DNA of 64,000 nucleotides, taken from the NCBI RefSeq assembly GCF_000739935.1, contig NZ_BBJU01000027.1:62001-126000 (forward strand), read 5' to 3'. Source of the DNA: Agrobacterium rubi TR3 = NBRC 13261. GTDB taxonomy: Bacteria; Pseudomonadota; Alphaproteobacteria; Rhizobiales; Rhizobiaceae. The notes under the pieces were generated by a model. That model was given only the letters and a program-made list of their open reading frames with translations, had not been told where the DNA came from and made no database searches. Shown in pieces: positions 34,921 to 43,859 of this stretch. The stretch's first letter is position 1. Each line of letters begins with the position of its first letter. Both the position numbers and the translations under genes were made by a program.

Positions 34921-35700
34921 TTACGTCGTGCGGCGTGGGCGCCAGCGAAGAAGATGGCTTTCCAGCATTGAGGCGAGGCGATTGAGGGCAAAGCCGACAA
35001 GGCCGAGGATGATGACACCGACCATGACCATCGCCATGTCGAAGCGTTCTCGTCCAGCAATCACCAAGCCGCCGATGCCCGGGCCTACAGCGAGGAAGTA
35101 CTCAGCGCCGACAGTCGCCAGCCATGAATAGATGAGGCCAAGGTGAATGCCGGTGGCAATCGTTGGCATCGCAGAGGGCAGATAGATGCGCAGAAAGCGC
35201 TGGCGCGCGTTGAACTGCAGGGCGCGCCCGACCTCAAGCAGTTCCTTCGGTGCGTCCCGGATGCCGTCATATGTATTGAGAACCACAGGTATAAACGAGG
35301 CAAGTGCCACGAAGACGATCTTGGCCTGCTCGCCGAAGCCGAACCAGACGGAGATCAGCGGGATCCAGGCCAGCAGCGAGATTTGCTTGAAGCCATTGAA
35401 AATCGGCATCACGAGCATACCCGCCAGCGAAGACAGTGCAAGCAGGGTCGCAAAGGCGATCCCAACGATAGCCCCTAGCAGAAAGCCGCCCAGATTGCGG
35501 GCGAGGCTCGAGAGCAGATCGAAAACCAGGTCATTGCCGAGCAATTCACGTTTTGCGGTCGCGGCTACGCTTTCCAGCGGAGGCAGGAACCTTGGATCGA
35601 TTAGCCCGGTTCGGCTGGAGACTTCCCAGAGAACGAGCAGAAGCAATGGGAGGGTAAGACCACGGCGGATCCGAACTGCGGTAGAGGTTTGAGTCCTCAT
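34921..35700 (-). CDS. ABC permease, SsuC/TauC type (second of two)
   Basis: 259 aa from ATG 35700, two bases after the stop of the other permease; an in-frame start at 35838 lies inside that gene and is rejected. RFLPPLESVAATAKRELL, a helix-rich body and an EAA loop (ELLEVGRALQFNARQRFLRIYLPSAMPTIATGIHLGL) identify the family. Two non-identical SsuC-like permeases in one operon suggest a heterodimeric channel instead of the usual homodimer. Confidence 0.9.
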   Translation of the reverse strand: MRTQTSTAVRIRRGLTLPLLLLVLWEVSSRTGLIDPRFLPPLESVAATAKRELLGNDLVFDLLSSLARNLGGFLLGAIVGIAFATLLALSSLAGMLVMPIFNGFKQISLLAWIPLISVWFGFGEQAKIVFVALASFIPVVLNTYDGIRDAPKELLEVGRALQFNARQRFLRIYLPSAMPTIATGIHLGLIYSWLATVGAEYFLAVGPGIGGLVIAGRERFDMAMVMVGVIILGLVGFALNRLASMLESHLLRWRPRRTT

Positions 35701-35702
35701 GG

Positions 35703-36521
35703 TCACATCTCGTTCCGTTTCCATCGCTGGATCAGCTGTTCCGTGCGATTGAGCCCACTGTCCATGATGAAGCCGACAAGGCCGATGGCCAGCATGGCGA
35801 TGATGACGGTATCCAGCCAGAACATCTGCCGGCCCCAAACCAGCAGATAGCCAAGCCCTTCGGACGAGGCGAGCAGTTCAACGCCCACCAGGGACGTCCA
35901 TGCATGCGTCAGCCCATAGCGGATACCCGTAAAAACAAAGGGGATGGAGGCGGGGAGGATGACTAGCCGCAATGTCTGCCAGCGGCTGAAGCGCAAAGCC
36001 CGCGCCACCTCGTGGTAGCGAGGAGAGACATTGCGGATGCCAGCAAAGCTGTTGAGCGCCATAGGCACCAGAGCACCCTTGGTGATGATAATGATTTTCA
36101 AGGTTTCGCCGATGCCGACCAACAGCATCAGCAGCGGTATCCAGCCGAGTGTTGGAATCTGGGCCAAGGCGAGGAAAAGCGGTTTGACATAGTCTTCCAC
36201 GGTCTCTGATAGACCCATTGCGACGCCAAGCGCGAGTCCGAGCGTAGCGCCCAGCATAAAGCCGATCAGAACGCGGCGTAGACTGACCGTGGTGTGATAC
36301 AGAAGTTCGCCGCTGGCAACCATTTCTCGTAGCGTCTGCCAGACGTAGAGAGGATGCGGCAGGATCTGTTCCGCCAGCCAACCTTTCTCGGAAGCTATCC
36401 ACCACAGCAGCAGAAGCGCAATCGGTAGCAAAAGCGACAAAGCACCGACAGCGGCGCGGTTGCGCCACTGCCCACTGACAATGATGACCGTATCCGTTTT
36501 AGATTCCGTCAGAGCGGCCAT
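35703..36521 (-). CDS. ABC permease, SsuC/TauC type (first of two)
   Basis: 272 aa from ATG 36521 (AAGGAAA upstream). ILPHPLYVWQTLREMV, GWIPLLMLLVGIGETLKIIIITKGALVPM and an EAA loop (RYHEVARALRFSRWQTLRLVILPASIPFVFTGI) mark it as SsuC-type. It is similar to but clearly diverged from the downstream permease. Confidence 0.91.
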   Translation of the reverse strand: MAALTESKTDTVIIVSGQWRNRAAVGALSLLLPIALLLLWWIASEKGWLAEQILPHPLYVWQTLREMVASGELLYHTTVSLRRVLIGFMLGATLGLALGVAMGLSETVEDYVKPLFLALAQIPTLGWIPLLMLLVGIGETLKIIIITKGALVPMALNSFAGIRNVSPRYHEVARALRFSRWQTLRLVILPASIPFVFTGIRYGLTHAWTSLVGVELLASSEGLGYLLVWGRQMFWLDTVIIAMLAIGLVGFIMDSGLNRTEQLIQRWKRNEM

Positions 36522-36558
36522 GGACTTCAATTTCCTTGATGTTCGTCGCAATAACGTA

Positions 36559-37635
36559 TTACGAGGCAGTCGGCTTGCCGTTGGAACCATACGGCTGCCA
36601 GAAACTCTTTAGTTTCAGCCGCTCCAGGGCACTGTCTAGGTACTTCGGCTCGAACCAGCCGTTCAGGTCTACATCACGACGAATAAGGCCGAATTCCTTG
36701 CTTTTCACCGCCTGCTCCTTGTACTGCGACACGAGCAGGTCATCGATCAGCGGCGAGTTGCGATAGGCGAGGGTGTCCTCGCTGAAATATTCTTCCAGGA
36801 TCGGGATTGGCGTGCCAGACTTGCCCCAGAGTTCGAACTGCGCGGCGCGGTTTGCTTCATCCGAAGACCATTGTGCGGCCTTGACGAAGGCGTCCACCAC
36901 GCGCTGGGTTACTTCTGGATGCGCATCAATGAAAGCTTCCCGAGCAATGATGCCGGCATTGCGCCCGAAACGGGGATCGTCGCCCTTTGTGGTGTAGATC
37001 ACATCGGCTGATCCCTTGGCGGCAAGATTGATCAGCTGTGTATCGCCGAAGGCGGCATCGATATCCTTGCTTGTGAGTGCTGCGACCGTTGCTGCGCTGT
37101 CCAGGTTCACCACTTGCACATCGCGTTCCTTCAGGCCATGCGCTTCCAAGATCTTGATTGTCGCCAAGTGACCATTGGTGCCGCGCTGCAAGGCAATCTT
37201 GCGGCCCTTCAGATCCTCGATCTTTTTAATACCAGACTCCTTTGCGACGGCCAGATAGAGCGGCTTACGAGCGCCACTTGCGAGCAAGAATTTCGTCTTC
37301 AACCCTGTGGCACGACCGATGAGCGCGGGCAGATCACCCTGATAGGCGAAATCCAGCTGGTCATTGGCAAAGCCCTCGTTGACTGCAGGTCCGGCGCCCT
37401 TGAAGAAGGTCCATTCGATTTTAATATTTCCGTCATTGGCGAATTCCTTTTTCAAGAATTCACCGGCGCGCGCGGTAGCGGCAGAGGTACCTTCTGCAAA
37501 GGGGCGGTTGTCGACGCCGATAGCTGCATACCCAACGTGGATGACAAGCGGCTCCGCGGCGAATGTCGGCTGCATCGACAAGGTGATGCCGAATACGGCC
37601 CCTGCCGCCGCAAGCAAAACGGACGAGAGTTTCAT
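36559..37635 (-). CDS. ssuA: Sulfonate-type periplasmic binding protein (SsuA family)
   Basis: 358 aa from ATG 37635 (GGAGC upstream). Signal peptide about 1-26 (ends TFAAE). HVGYAAIGVDNRPFAEG, FLKKEFANDGNIKIEWTFFKGAGPAVNEGFANDQLDFAYQGDLPALIGRATGLKTKFLL and LKGRKIALQRGTNGHLATIKILEAHGL follow the aliphatic-sulfonate binding protein pattern. It feeds the two permeases just downstream. Ligand unproven. Confidence 0.9.
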   Translation of the reverse strand: MKLSSVLLAAAGAVFGITLSMQPTFAAEPLVIHVGYAAIGVDNRPFAEGTSAATARAGEFLKKEFANDGNIKIEWTFFKGAGPAVNEGFANDQLDFAYQGDLPALIGRATGLKTKFLLASGARKPLYLAVAKESGIKKIEDLKGRKIALQRGTNGHLATIKILEAHGLKERDVQVVNLDSAATVAALTSKDIDAAFGDTQLINLAAKGSADVIYTTKGDDPRFGRNAGIIAREAFIDAHPEVTQRVVDAFVKAAQWSSDEANRAAQFELWGKSGTPIPILEEYFSEDTLAYRNSPLIDDLLVSQYKEQAVKSKEFGLIRRDVDLNGWFEPKYLDSALERLKLKSFWQPYGSNGKPTAS

Positions 37636-37661
37636 GGCAATGCTCCAATGGTTCATAAAAA

Positions 37662-38501
37662 TTAGCCGACGCTAGCGATGGCTAGGTTGGGTTTGGCATG
37701 GGCGGAGCGCTGTTCGCTGGCTACCGGTATGAGTTCGCGAAGAGGAGTTATTCCGTTCAGGCTTTGCAGGACATGGGCGCGGACTTCCGAAAAGGCAGCG
37801 GAGGTCCGGTCACGTGGGCGTGGTAAGTTCACCGGTACGATTTCGCGAATGCGACCCGGGCGTGGGGACATGACGACCACGCGGTCGCCGAGAAAGACCG
37901 CCTCATCCACATCGTGCGTCACCAGGATCATGGTGATTTTTTCCTGTGACCAGATTGATTGCAACTCAGTCTGAAGATGCGCCTTCGTGATTGCGTCAAG
38001 AGCACCGAAAGGTTCATCCAGGAAGAGAACGTCTGGCCGGTTGACGAGCCCGCGGGCAATGCCGGCACGCTGCGCCATGCCGCCGGAAAGCTGATGCGGA
38101 TAGGCCTTCGCAAAGCCCGTCAGGCCTACGAGTTCCAGATGATCGTCTACCAGACGCTTCTTCTCGGCCTTGCTGACGTCAGCATTTTCCAGCCCGAGAG
38201 CAATGTTGCGTTCAACTGTCAGCCACGGAAAAAGTCGAGGCTCCTGAAAAACAATACCACGGTCGAGACTTGGTCCTTTGACGACATCTCCCCGGTGACG
38301 GATTTCACCCTGGTGACCGGTATCTAGCCCGGCACCCAACCGCAAAAGGGTAGACTTGCCGCAGCCGCTGGCACCGACGATTGTGACGAACTCTCCCTCA
38401 GCCACCGAAAGGCTGACCTCCTGCAACGCAGTGATCGTTTTCGAATCAACGGAAAATTGCCGTGTTGCGTTCTCGATAGTGAGATGCGCTGTATTGCTCA
38501 T
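37662..38501 (-). CDS. ssuB: ABC transporter ATPase (SsuB family)
   Basis: 279 aa. Walker A GASGCGKSTLLR, signature LSGGMAQRAGIARGL, Walker B VLFLDEPFGALD, and VTHDVDEAVFLGDRVVVMSPRPGRI as in nitrate/sulfonate/taurine importers. First gene of the ssu operon (ATPase, binding protein, two permeases, monooxygenase), with close spacing throughout. Confidence 0.93.
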   Translation of the reverse strand: MSNTAHLTIENATRQFSVDSKTITALQEVSLSVAEGEFVTIVGASGCGKSTLLRLGAGLDTGHQGEIRHRGDVVKGPSLDRGIVFQEPRLFPWLTVERNIALGLENADVSKAEKKRLVDDHLELVGLTGFAKAYPHQLSGGMAQRAGIARGLVNRPDVLFLDEPFGALDAITKAHLQTELQSIWSQEKITMILVTHDVDEAVFLGDRVVVMSPRPGRIREIVPVNLPRPRDRTSAAFSEVRAHVLQSLNGITPLRELIPVASEQRSAHAKPNLAIASVG

Positions 38502-38631
38502 CGACCTAACCCTTTCGAATGGAAATGGAGGGCCAGCACACGCCGACCTTGCCGCAACGATCCTGCTGCCGTGGTCGGCATGAACGCTCAGGATGCGAAT
38601 GCTGAAAGACTAACAGTGAGAAAATAAATCT

Positions 38632-38649
38632 ATAGAAATTATATTCTAT
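38632..38649. promoter_or_regulatory. AT-rich inverted repeat upstream of the ssu operon
   Basis: ATAGAA-ATTATA-TTCTAT, a perfect 6-base palindrome with a 6-base spacer in an AT-rich island, 130 bases upstream of the SsuB start. Candidate binding site for a sulfur-starvation regulator. The remaining bases 38502-38760 hold no gene. Confidence 0.35.
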
Positions 38650-38760
38650 TTTCATTCTTGCATGTGAACAATGTCTCCCGCATGACGGCGCTAGTCGTTC
38701 GCCGTCCTAGGGCCTCTCCTGTGCGTGACCCTCTTCTCAAGGATGGACACCACCATATCG

Positions 38761-40080
38761 TCAGAGAAAGAACTGGTTTGCGGGGCGGGGAAGGCCAAGA
38801 TGCTCACGCAAAGTCGTTCCATCATAATCCTTTCGGAACAGACCGCGTCGTTGCAATTCCGGAACCAGCTTTTCCGTGACCTCATCCAGCCCCTGCGGGA
38901 GAAATGGGAAGACGCAGGTAAAGCCATCCGAAGCCTCTTCGTTTAACCAGATTTCCATCTCATCCGCGATCGTCCTGGGCGTGCCGACAAAGGCAAGACC
39001 GGCATAGCCGCCATAGCGCTGCGCAAGTTGGCGCACTGTGAGCCTTTCCTGCTCGGCCACTCGCAGCACCTGCGCCCGTCCGCTCTTGCTGGCATTCGTT
39101 TCCGGAATGTCCGGTAGAGGTGCATCTGGATCAAAGCCAGAGGCATCGTGACCCAGCGCGATGGAAAGCGAAGCCATGGAGCTATCGTAGTGCACGAGGC
39201 TATCAAGCTTGGCGCGCTTGGCCTGGGCATCCTCTACCGTGTCCCCGACCACGATCATCGCTGCGGGCAGGATCTTCAGATGTGCGGGATCTCGACCCAA
39301 TCCTGCCATGCGGCTCTTGATATCGGCATAGAGCGTTTTGGCCGTGGCCAAATCGCGCGGGGCGGCAAAGACGACTTCGGCGGTTTCAGCGGCCAGTTGC
39401 TTGCCGGGTTCTGATTGCCCCGCCTGCACGATCACTGGCCATCCCTGGACGGGACGGGCGATGTTCAGCGGCCCGCGCACACTGAACTCCTCGCCCTTGT
39501 GGTCCAGCACATGCATCTTTTCCGGATCGAAGAAGATTCCGGTTTCCTGATCGCGAATGAACGCATCATCTGCGAAGCTGTCCCACAGCCCTGTCACCAC
39601 ATCAAAAAATTCGCGCGCCCGCTTGTATCGTTCACCATGCTCGAGGTGCCCGTCGAGCCCGAAGTTGCGGGCGGCATCAGGGTTTGACGTCGTGACGATG
39701 TTCCAGGCAGCCCGGCCGCCGCTGATATGATCCAGGGAGGCAAAGCGGCGCGCGACATGATACGGCTCGTCAAACGTGGTTGAGGCGGTTGCGGCAAGAC
39801 CGATCTTGTCAGTTACGACGGCAAGAGCCGACAGAAGTGTGAACGGCTCGAAAGACGTTACCGTGTGACTGCGTCTCAGCGCTTCGACCGGCATGTTGAG
39901 GACGGCCAAGTGATCTGCCATGAAGAAGGCGTCGAACTTTGCCTGTTCCAGTTTCTGAGCAAATGACCTCACATGGCTAAAATTAAAGTTGGCATCCGCA
40001 TAAGCACCTGGATAGCGCCACGCGCCAGTATGAAGGCTGACGGGGCGCATGAAGGCGGTGAGGTGAAGGAAATTGGGCAT
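38761..40080 (-). CDS. NtaA/DszA-family FMN-dependent monooxygenase (first)
   Basis: 439 aa luciferase-fold enzyme. FLHLTAFMRPVSLHTGAWRYPGAYADANFNFSHV, KFDAFFMADHLAVLNMP, ATASTTFDEPYHVARRFASLDHISGGRAAWNIVTTSN and VQGWPVIVQAGQSEPGKQLAAETAEVVF are the marks of the NtaA/SnaA/DszA branch, which oxidises sulfones, nitrilotriacetate or similar molecules with reduced flavin. It sits between the ssu operon and a second member; a sulfone or sulfonate role fits. Substrate unknown. Confidence 0.91.
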   Translation of the reverse strand: MPNFLHLTAFMRPVSLHTGAWRYPGAYADANFNFSHVRSFAQKLEQAKFDAFFMADHLAVLNMPVEALRRSHTVTSFEPFTLLSALAVVTDKIGLAATASTTFDEPYHVARRFASLDHISGGRAAWNIVTTSNPDAARNFGLDGHLEHGERYKRAREFFDVVTGLWDSFADDAFIRDQETGIFFDPEKMHVLDHKGEEFSVRGPLNIARPVQGWPVIVQAGQSEPGKQLAAETAEVVFAAPRDLATAKTLYADIKSRMAGLGRDPAHLKILPAAMIVVGDTVEDAQAKRAKLDSLVHYDSSMASLSIALGHDASGFDPDAPLPDIPETNASKSGRAQVLRVAEQERLTVRQLAQRYGGYAGLAFVGTPRTIADEMEIWLNEEASDGFTCVFPFLPQGLDEVTEKLVPELQRRGLFRKDYDGTTLREHLGLPRPANQFFL

Positions 40081-40191
40081 GGGGATCTCTCGCTGGAGGA
40101 AAATGACCCCCGATAGAGCGCAACGAGGGCGTGACCTTTCATATCGAAACGGTAGGGCTACCTTGCAACTGGTAAGCCTTGAATCGCAATC

Positions 40192-40217
40192 TGATATGAC
40201 TGGCGGGTCATAACATC
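40192..40217. promoter_or_regulatory. Inverted repeat upstream of the first NtaA/DszA-type gene
   Basis: ATGAC (40196-40200) and GTCAT (40207-40211) flank TGGCGG, and the outer TGAT/ATCA parts extend the symmetry imperfectly. It lies about 115 bases upstream of the start at 40080. Operator or hairpin; purpose unknown. Confidence 0.3.
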
Positions 40218-40286
40218 AGCCATGCATCTTGGCATGCAGTCTCGCTCTCTAAACCTTGGCACTCGGCAGCATCGGTCGTGTGACCT

Positions 40287-41594
40287 TCATTCAGGGTAGG
40301 GCAAACCAGAGCGATCTCTTACTGTACCGGGACTGTAATCACGGGGATACACGCCGCGATCCTGCAAAATCGGCACCACCTGCTCCACAAATTCGATGAT
40401 GTCATCTGGCGCACGTGGGGGCTGGAGGGTGTAGCCGTCCACGGTTCCGTCCTGCCACAGATCGATGATGCCATCTGCCACCTCTTCGGCGGTGCCCAGC
40501 AGCAGGCGGTGATGTCCCTCGGAGCGTCGTACGACTTGGCGGGCCGTCAGCCGCTCATGGGTCAGAAGATCGGAGAGGCCGAGCCCCATCCCGACCGCCC
40601 ATTGACGGTTCTGGTCCGGTATGAATTCTTCGGCATTTAATACGGCATCCGGGTCGAAGCGGTCAGGATCAAGGCCGTTTTCTTTGATGAAGAGGGCGAT
40701 TAGTCCGTCTTCAGAACCCATGCCGCTGAAGAGTTCGTGTTTTCTTAAGGCCTCTTCGCGGGTCTTGCCCAGGATTACGACAAGGCCCGGAACGATGCGG
40801 ATGCCGGATGGATCGCGGCCGAAGGCGACGGCGCGGTCCCGCACTTTCTTGCCAAAGACCTGCCCGGGGGGCCGGGCGAGAATGTTGCAATAGATGATCT
40901 CGCCGTGACGTGCTGCCAGATCGATGCCGCCTTCCGAAGCGCCTGCCTGGGCGATTACAGGGTGGCCCTGCGGCCCGCGTGGCACGTTGAGGGGGCCTTT
41001 GACGGAGAAGAAGGCTCCTTCATGCTCGATGGCTTGCGCGCTCGTCGCGTCCCAGAAACAGTCCTTGGGCACGGCTTGATCACGGCGCTCATCCCAACTG
41101 GACCACAGTTTTTTGGCCACATTCAGAAACTCTGTGGCCTTCGCGTAACGCTCGCTACGCGGTGGCAGCGGTGCGTTGCCAAAATTGGCTGCGACATTTG
41201 GATTGAAGGAAGACACGACATTGATGATCAGGCGACCACCCGAAACGATATCGATGGATTGCGTCCGTCTCGCCAGATTGTAAGGGGAGTTATAGGTGGA
41301 CGAAATCGTCGCCACGAAGCCGATGTCGGGCACTTGGGCCGCAAGGGATGTGGATAGGATCAGCGGGTCGATGGTGTGAAACGGCCGGCTGAGCGGATCG
41401 GTCAGAAGTGCTGGATGATCCGACAGAAACACGGCATCGAACCGGCCCTTATGGGCGATTTCCGTCAGTCGGCGATAATAGTCGATATCATTGATGTCGT
41501 GCCGGGTGCCGGTGCGGTATTTCCAGGCATTTGGGAGATAGCCTGTCGTGTTGATACCAACGTTCAGGTTCAGCCGGCGTTGTGATTTGCTCAT
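40287..41594 (-). CDS. NtaA/DszA-family FMN-dependent monooxygenase (second)
   Basis: 435 aa. LNLNVGINTTGYLPNAWKY, FDAVFLSDHPALL, TISSTYNSPYNLARRTQSIDIVSGGRLIINVVSSFNPNVAANFG and PQGHPVIAQAGASEGGIDLAARHGEIIYCN identify the same branch as the previous gene, but the two are well diverged. It overlaps the SfnB/DszC-type gene by four bases, so the two products probably act on one pathway, as DszA and DszC do on sulfones. Confidence 0.91.
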   Translation of the reverse strand: MSKSQRRLNLNVGINTTGYLPNAWKYRTGTRHDINDIDYYRRLTEIAHKGRFDAVFLSDHPALLTDPLSRPFHTIDPLILSTSLAAQVPDIGFVATISSTYNSPYNLARRTQSIDIVSGGRLIINVVSSFNPNVAANFGNAPLPPRSERYAKATEFLNVAKKLWSSWDERRDQAVPKDCFWDATSAQAIEHEGAFFSVKGPLNVPRGPQGHPVIAQAGASEGGIDLAARHGEIIYCNILARPPGQVFGKKVRDRAVAFGRDPSGIRIVPGLVVILGKTREEALRKHELFSGMGSEDGLIALFIKENGLDPDRFDPDAVLNAEEFIPDQNRQWAVGMGLGLSDLLTHERLTARQVVRRSEGHHRLLLGTAEEVADGIIDLWQDGTVDGYTLQPPRAPDDIIEFVEQVVPILQDRGVYPRDYSPGTVRDRSGLPYPE

Positions 41595-42847
41595 GCTTCT
41601 GTTTTTTCTTTGTCTGTTTGCACCGCTACTCCCACGCCACCATTGGCTGGCGGCGAGGCACCGTTGACGGCGAAATCGCCGACGATACGGTCGTGGTAGA
41701 TGCGTGGGTTATGGGAGGTGATGGTGCGTGCGTTGCGCCAGTGACGGTCCAGCCCATGGCTGCGTTTGGCGGCAGAGGCTCCAAGGGCGTCGAAAAGAGT
41801 GGTGGAGGCTTCGAGTATCAGATTACTGACAACTGTTACCGATTGGCTGACTTCGATTTCCGCGTTGCGGTTGGTAGAAGCAATCTGCTCTTCGTCGCCA
41901 GAAAGATTGGCGTCATAGGCGGCTTGAAGCGCCTCCGCTGCCTTCAGCACGATTGCACCTGCGGTATAGGCTGCACGCCGCACTTGGCCGACGACCTGGA
42001 GGATTTGCGGGTCATCCGAAAAGAGACCGGCATTGCTACGCTGATAGACCCGCTTCCGATCCGCCACCTGACGTGCCAGATCTGAGGCCGCCGCGCGGCC
42101 TATACCGGCAAGCGATGCCAGATGAACCAGTTGGAAAAATACGCCGGAATAGCTGAAACGTAGCGCGCTGGGTTTGATCAACTCGTCCGCGATCCCCACA
42201 TCGGTAAAGCGCGCCGTGCCACTTGCCGTCAACGCCTGCCCGAAGCCATCCCAATCGTTGACAATGTCAACGCCGGGTGCACGGGTTGGAACGAGTGCGC
42301 CGATGGGTTCGCCATCTCCATCCACCGCGCCAAGCGTTATCCAGTCGGCATAAAGGGAGCCGGTGGTGTAGTATTTTTCGCCATTCAGACGCCAGCTGCT
42401 TCCGTCACGGATCAACTGTGTCGAGTAGGTCCCAAGCCGCGTATCAACCAGTTCCGAAAAGCCGCTGCCGATGGTCTCTCCCTCTCCGAGCCGGCCAAGC
42501 CAACTGTCAAGCCATGCGCTTGAGGGGGCGTTGAGCAGGTCTTTAGTAAAGCCGAAATGGCTGCGATAGGCATTGGTAAGATTGGGATCGGCTTCAGCCA
42601 ATTCGATGATGAGGCCGAACAGTTCGCGCAGGGTGAGAGCGAGACCACCATGCTGTTCCGGCAGGCGCAACTTGGAAAAGCTAGTTGCCTTTAATGCTTC
42701 ATACGCGTCGAAGCGAAGTTGCCTGTCGAGATCGCGCGCTACCGTATGCGTTGCAATCTGGGTGAAAATCGGGCGAAACCGGTTTGCAATTGTTTCATAG
42801 CGTTTGCTGGGTGGGGGGCCCATGCGTGCAGGGTGTCGATCATTCAT
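41591..42847 (-). CDS. Acyl-CoA-dehydrogenase-fold monooxygenase (SfnB/DszC-like)
   Basis: 418 aa from ATG 42847 (AGGATTTA upstream). LRLPEQHGGLALTLRELFGLIIELAEADPNLTNAYRSHFGF, WRLNGEKYYTTGSLYADWITLGAVD and FQLVHLASLAGIGRAAASDLARQVADR follow the SfnB/DszC/desulfurisation flavoprotein plan, which uses reduced FMN to oxygenate sulfur or related substrates instead of dehydrogenating acyl-CoA. First gene of its pair with the overlapping LLM monooxygenase. Confidence 0.9.
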   Translation of the reverse strand: MNDRHPARMGPPPSKRYETIANRFRPIFTQIATHTVARDLDRQLRFDAYEALKATSFSKLRLPEQHGGLALTLRELFGLIIELAEADPNLTNAYRSHFGFTKDLLNAPSSAWLDSWLGRLGEGETIGSGFSELVDTRLGTYSTQLIRDGSSWRLNGEKYYTTGSLYADWITLGAVDGDGEPIGALVPTRAPGVDIVNDWDGFGQALTASGTARFTDVGIADELIKPSALRFSYSGVFFQLVHLASLAGIGRAAASDLARQVADRKRVYQRSNAGLFSDDPQILQVVGQVRRAAYTAGAIVLKAAEALQAAYDANLSGDEEQIASTNRNAEIEVSQSVTVVSNLILEASTTLFDALGASAAKRSHGLDRHWRNARTITSHNPRIYHDRIVGDFAVNGASPPANGGVGVAVQTDKEKTEA

Positions 42848-43214
42848 TAAATCCTGTGCGTGGGAGCAACCGGGCAATGTCCATGATGGTAGCAGCCGGG
42901 ATTCCGGCTGCGAGTTAAAAATCCTTGGTCCGCCAGAAAGAAAAACTTGCGGAGCTTGCAAGGAGATGTCGTGGCTCAGGCGGCTGCTTGTGCACTTTGC
43001 TCGAAATCATGGAGGTGAAGCGCGATCTCTTTAGGCCCCGATATACTCCCACGAGTTCAGTCCAGTCGTCCCACGTATCAATTGATATCGGATCCGGCGA
43101 ACACGCCGGGATCGTCGGTGATCCGCCGTCGCTACGCGCTATTTACGACGGCTGCAATAAACCTAGAATTTTTTCTGCCCAAGCTCTTGAACCCGAAATT
43201 GTGAAAAACCAAAT
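42848..43214. other. Intergenic region upstream of the heat-shock gene
   Basis: About 370 bases without a convincing gene. CTTGAACCC near 43185 resembles the -35 part of a heat-shock (RpoH) promoter, with a weak -10 region in CAAATC downstream. Confidence 0.35.
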
Positions 43215-43309
43215 CGATTGCCGCCAGTCGCTAGTAAAGGGCTGGCCTTGCTGGAGGCACCGTGTTTCGGCGCTTCCGTACCCCATGTTGCTTCAAGGAG
43301 GATATGGCT
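43215..43309 (+). promoter_or_regulatory. ROSE-like RNA thermometer in the Hsp20 5' leader
   Basis: The 3' hairpin is clear: CCAT (43283-43286) can pair with ATGG (43304-43307), and TTGCT (43288-43292) faces AGGAGG in the ribosome site, the UUGCU/AGGA pairing with a G opposite G that defines ROSE elements. An upstream hairpin GCCTTGCTGGAGGC is also visible. At low temperature the ribosome site would be hidden and on heating it would open. Established for rhizobial small heat-shock genes; here inferred from sequence only. Confidence 0.7.
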
Positions 43310-43783
43310 ATGGCAACATCTTACGACTACGCACCTCTTTTCCGCTCGAGCGTTGGTTTCGATCGGGTCTTCAACCTTCTGGAAAATGCCCAGCGCGCCC
43401 GCTCGATCAGCGATTGGCCGCCCTATGACATCGTCAAGACCGGTGATGACAGCTACCGGATCTCTGTGGCTGTGGCAGGCTTTGCGCAGGAAGACCTCGA
43501 CATCACCTTTCAGTCCAACCTATTAACCGTCACGGGCAAGAAGCAGGAGGCAGCAAATGACGACTACCTGCATCGCGGCATTGCCGGCCGTCCTTTCGAG
43601 CACCGCTTCGAACTTGCCGACCATGTCAGGGTGAACGGAGCGGAGCTGGCCAACGGTCTTCTGTCCATCGATCTTGTTCGTGAGATCCCCGAGGCCTTGA
43701 AACCGCGCAAGATTTCCATCGAAAGCGCACCCACGCTGACATCGGCCGCTCCCGCGCAGATCGAAGCGCAAAAGGCGGCTTAA
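43310..43783 (+). CDS. Small heat-shock protein, Hsp20 family (IbpA type)
   Basis: 157 aa from ATG 43310; a second ATG at 43304 is closer to AGGAGG and would add two residues. APLFRSSVGFDRVFNLLENAQ, WPPYDIVKTGDDSYRISVAVAGFAQEDLDITFQSNLLTVTGKKQ, YLHRGIAGRPFEHRFELADHVRVNGAELANGLLSIDLVREIPEALKPRKI is the complete alpha-crystallin domain of class A rhizobial Hsp20. Holdase chaperone in the cytoplasm. The DUF982 gene follows after a hairpin. Confidence 0.95.
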   Translation: MATSYDYAPLFRSSVGFDRVFNLLENAQRARSISDWPPYDIVKTGDDSYRISVAVAGFAQEDLDITFQSNLLTVTGKKQEAANDDYLHRGIAGRPFEHRFELADHVRVNGAELANGLLSIDLVREIPEALKPRKISIESAPTLTSAAPAQIEAQKAA

Positions 43784-43806
43784 ACTTCATTGTCGGCTCA
43801 ACAAGA

Positions 43807-43828
43807 GGGTGCCGTTGCAACGGCACCC
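43807..43828 (+). terminator. Perfect hairpin between Hsp20 and DUF982 genes
   Basis: GGGTGCCGTT/AACGGCACCC forms a 10-base perfect stem with a 2-base loop (in practice 8 bases with a 6-base loop). No T-run follows. It may partly end the Hsp20 transcript or stabilise its 3' end, leaving low read-through into the DUF982 gene. Confidence 0.45.
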
Positions 43829-43859
43829 GACAACATTCCGCGTGGGGAAGGAGAAAAGA

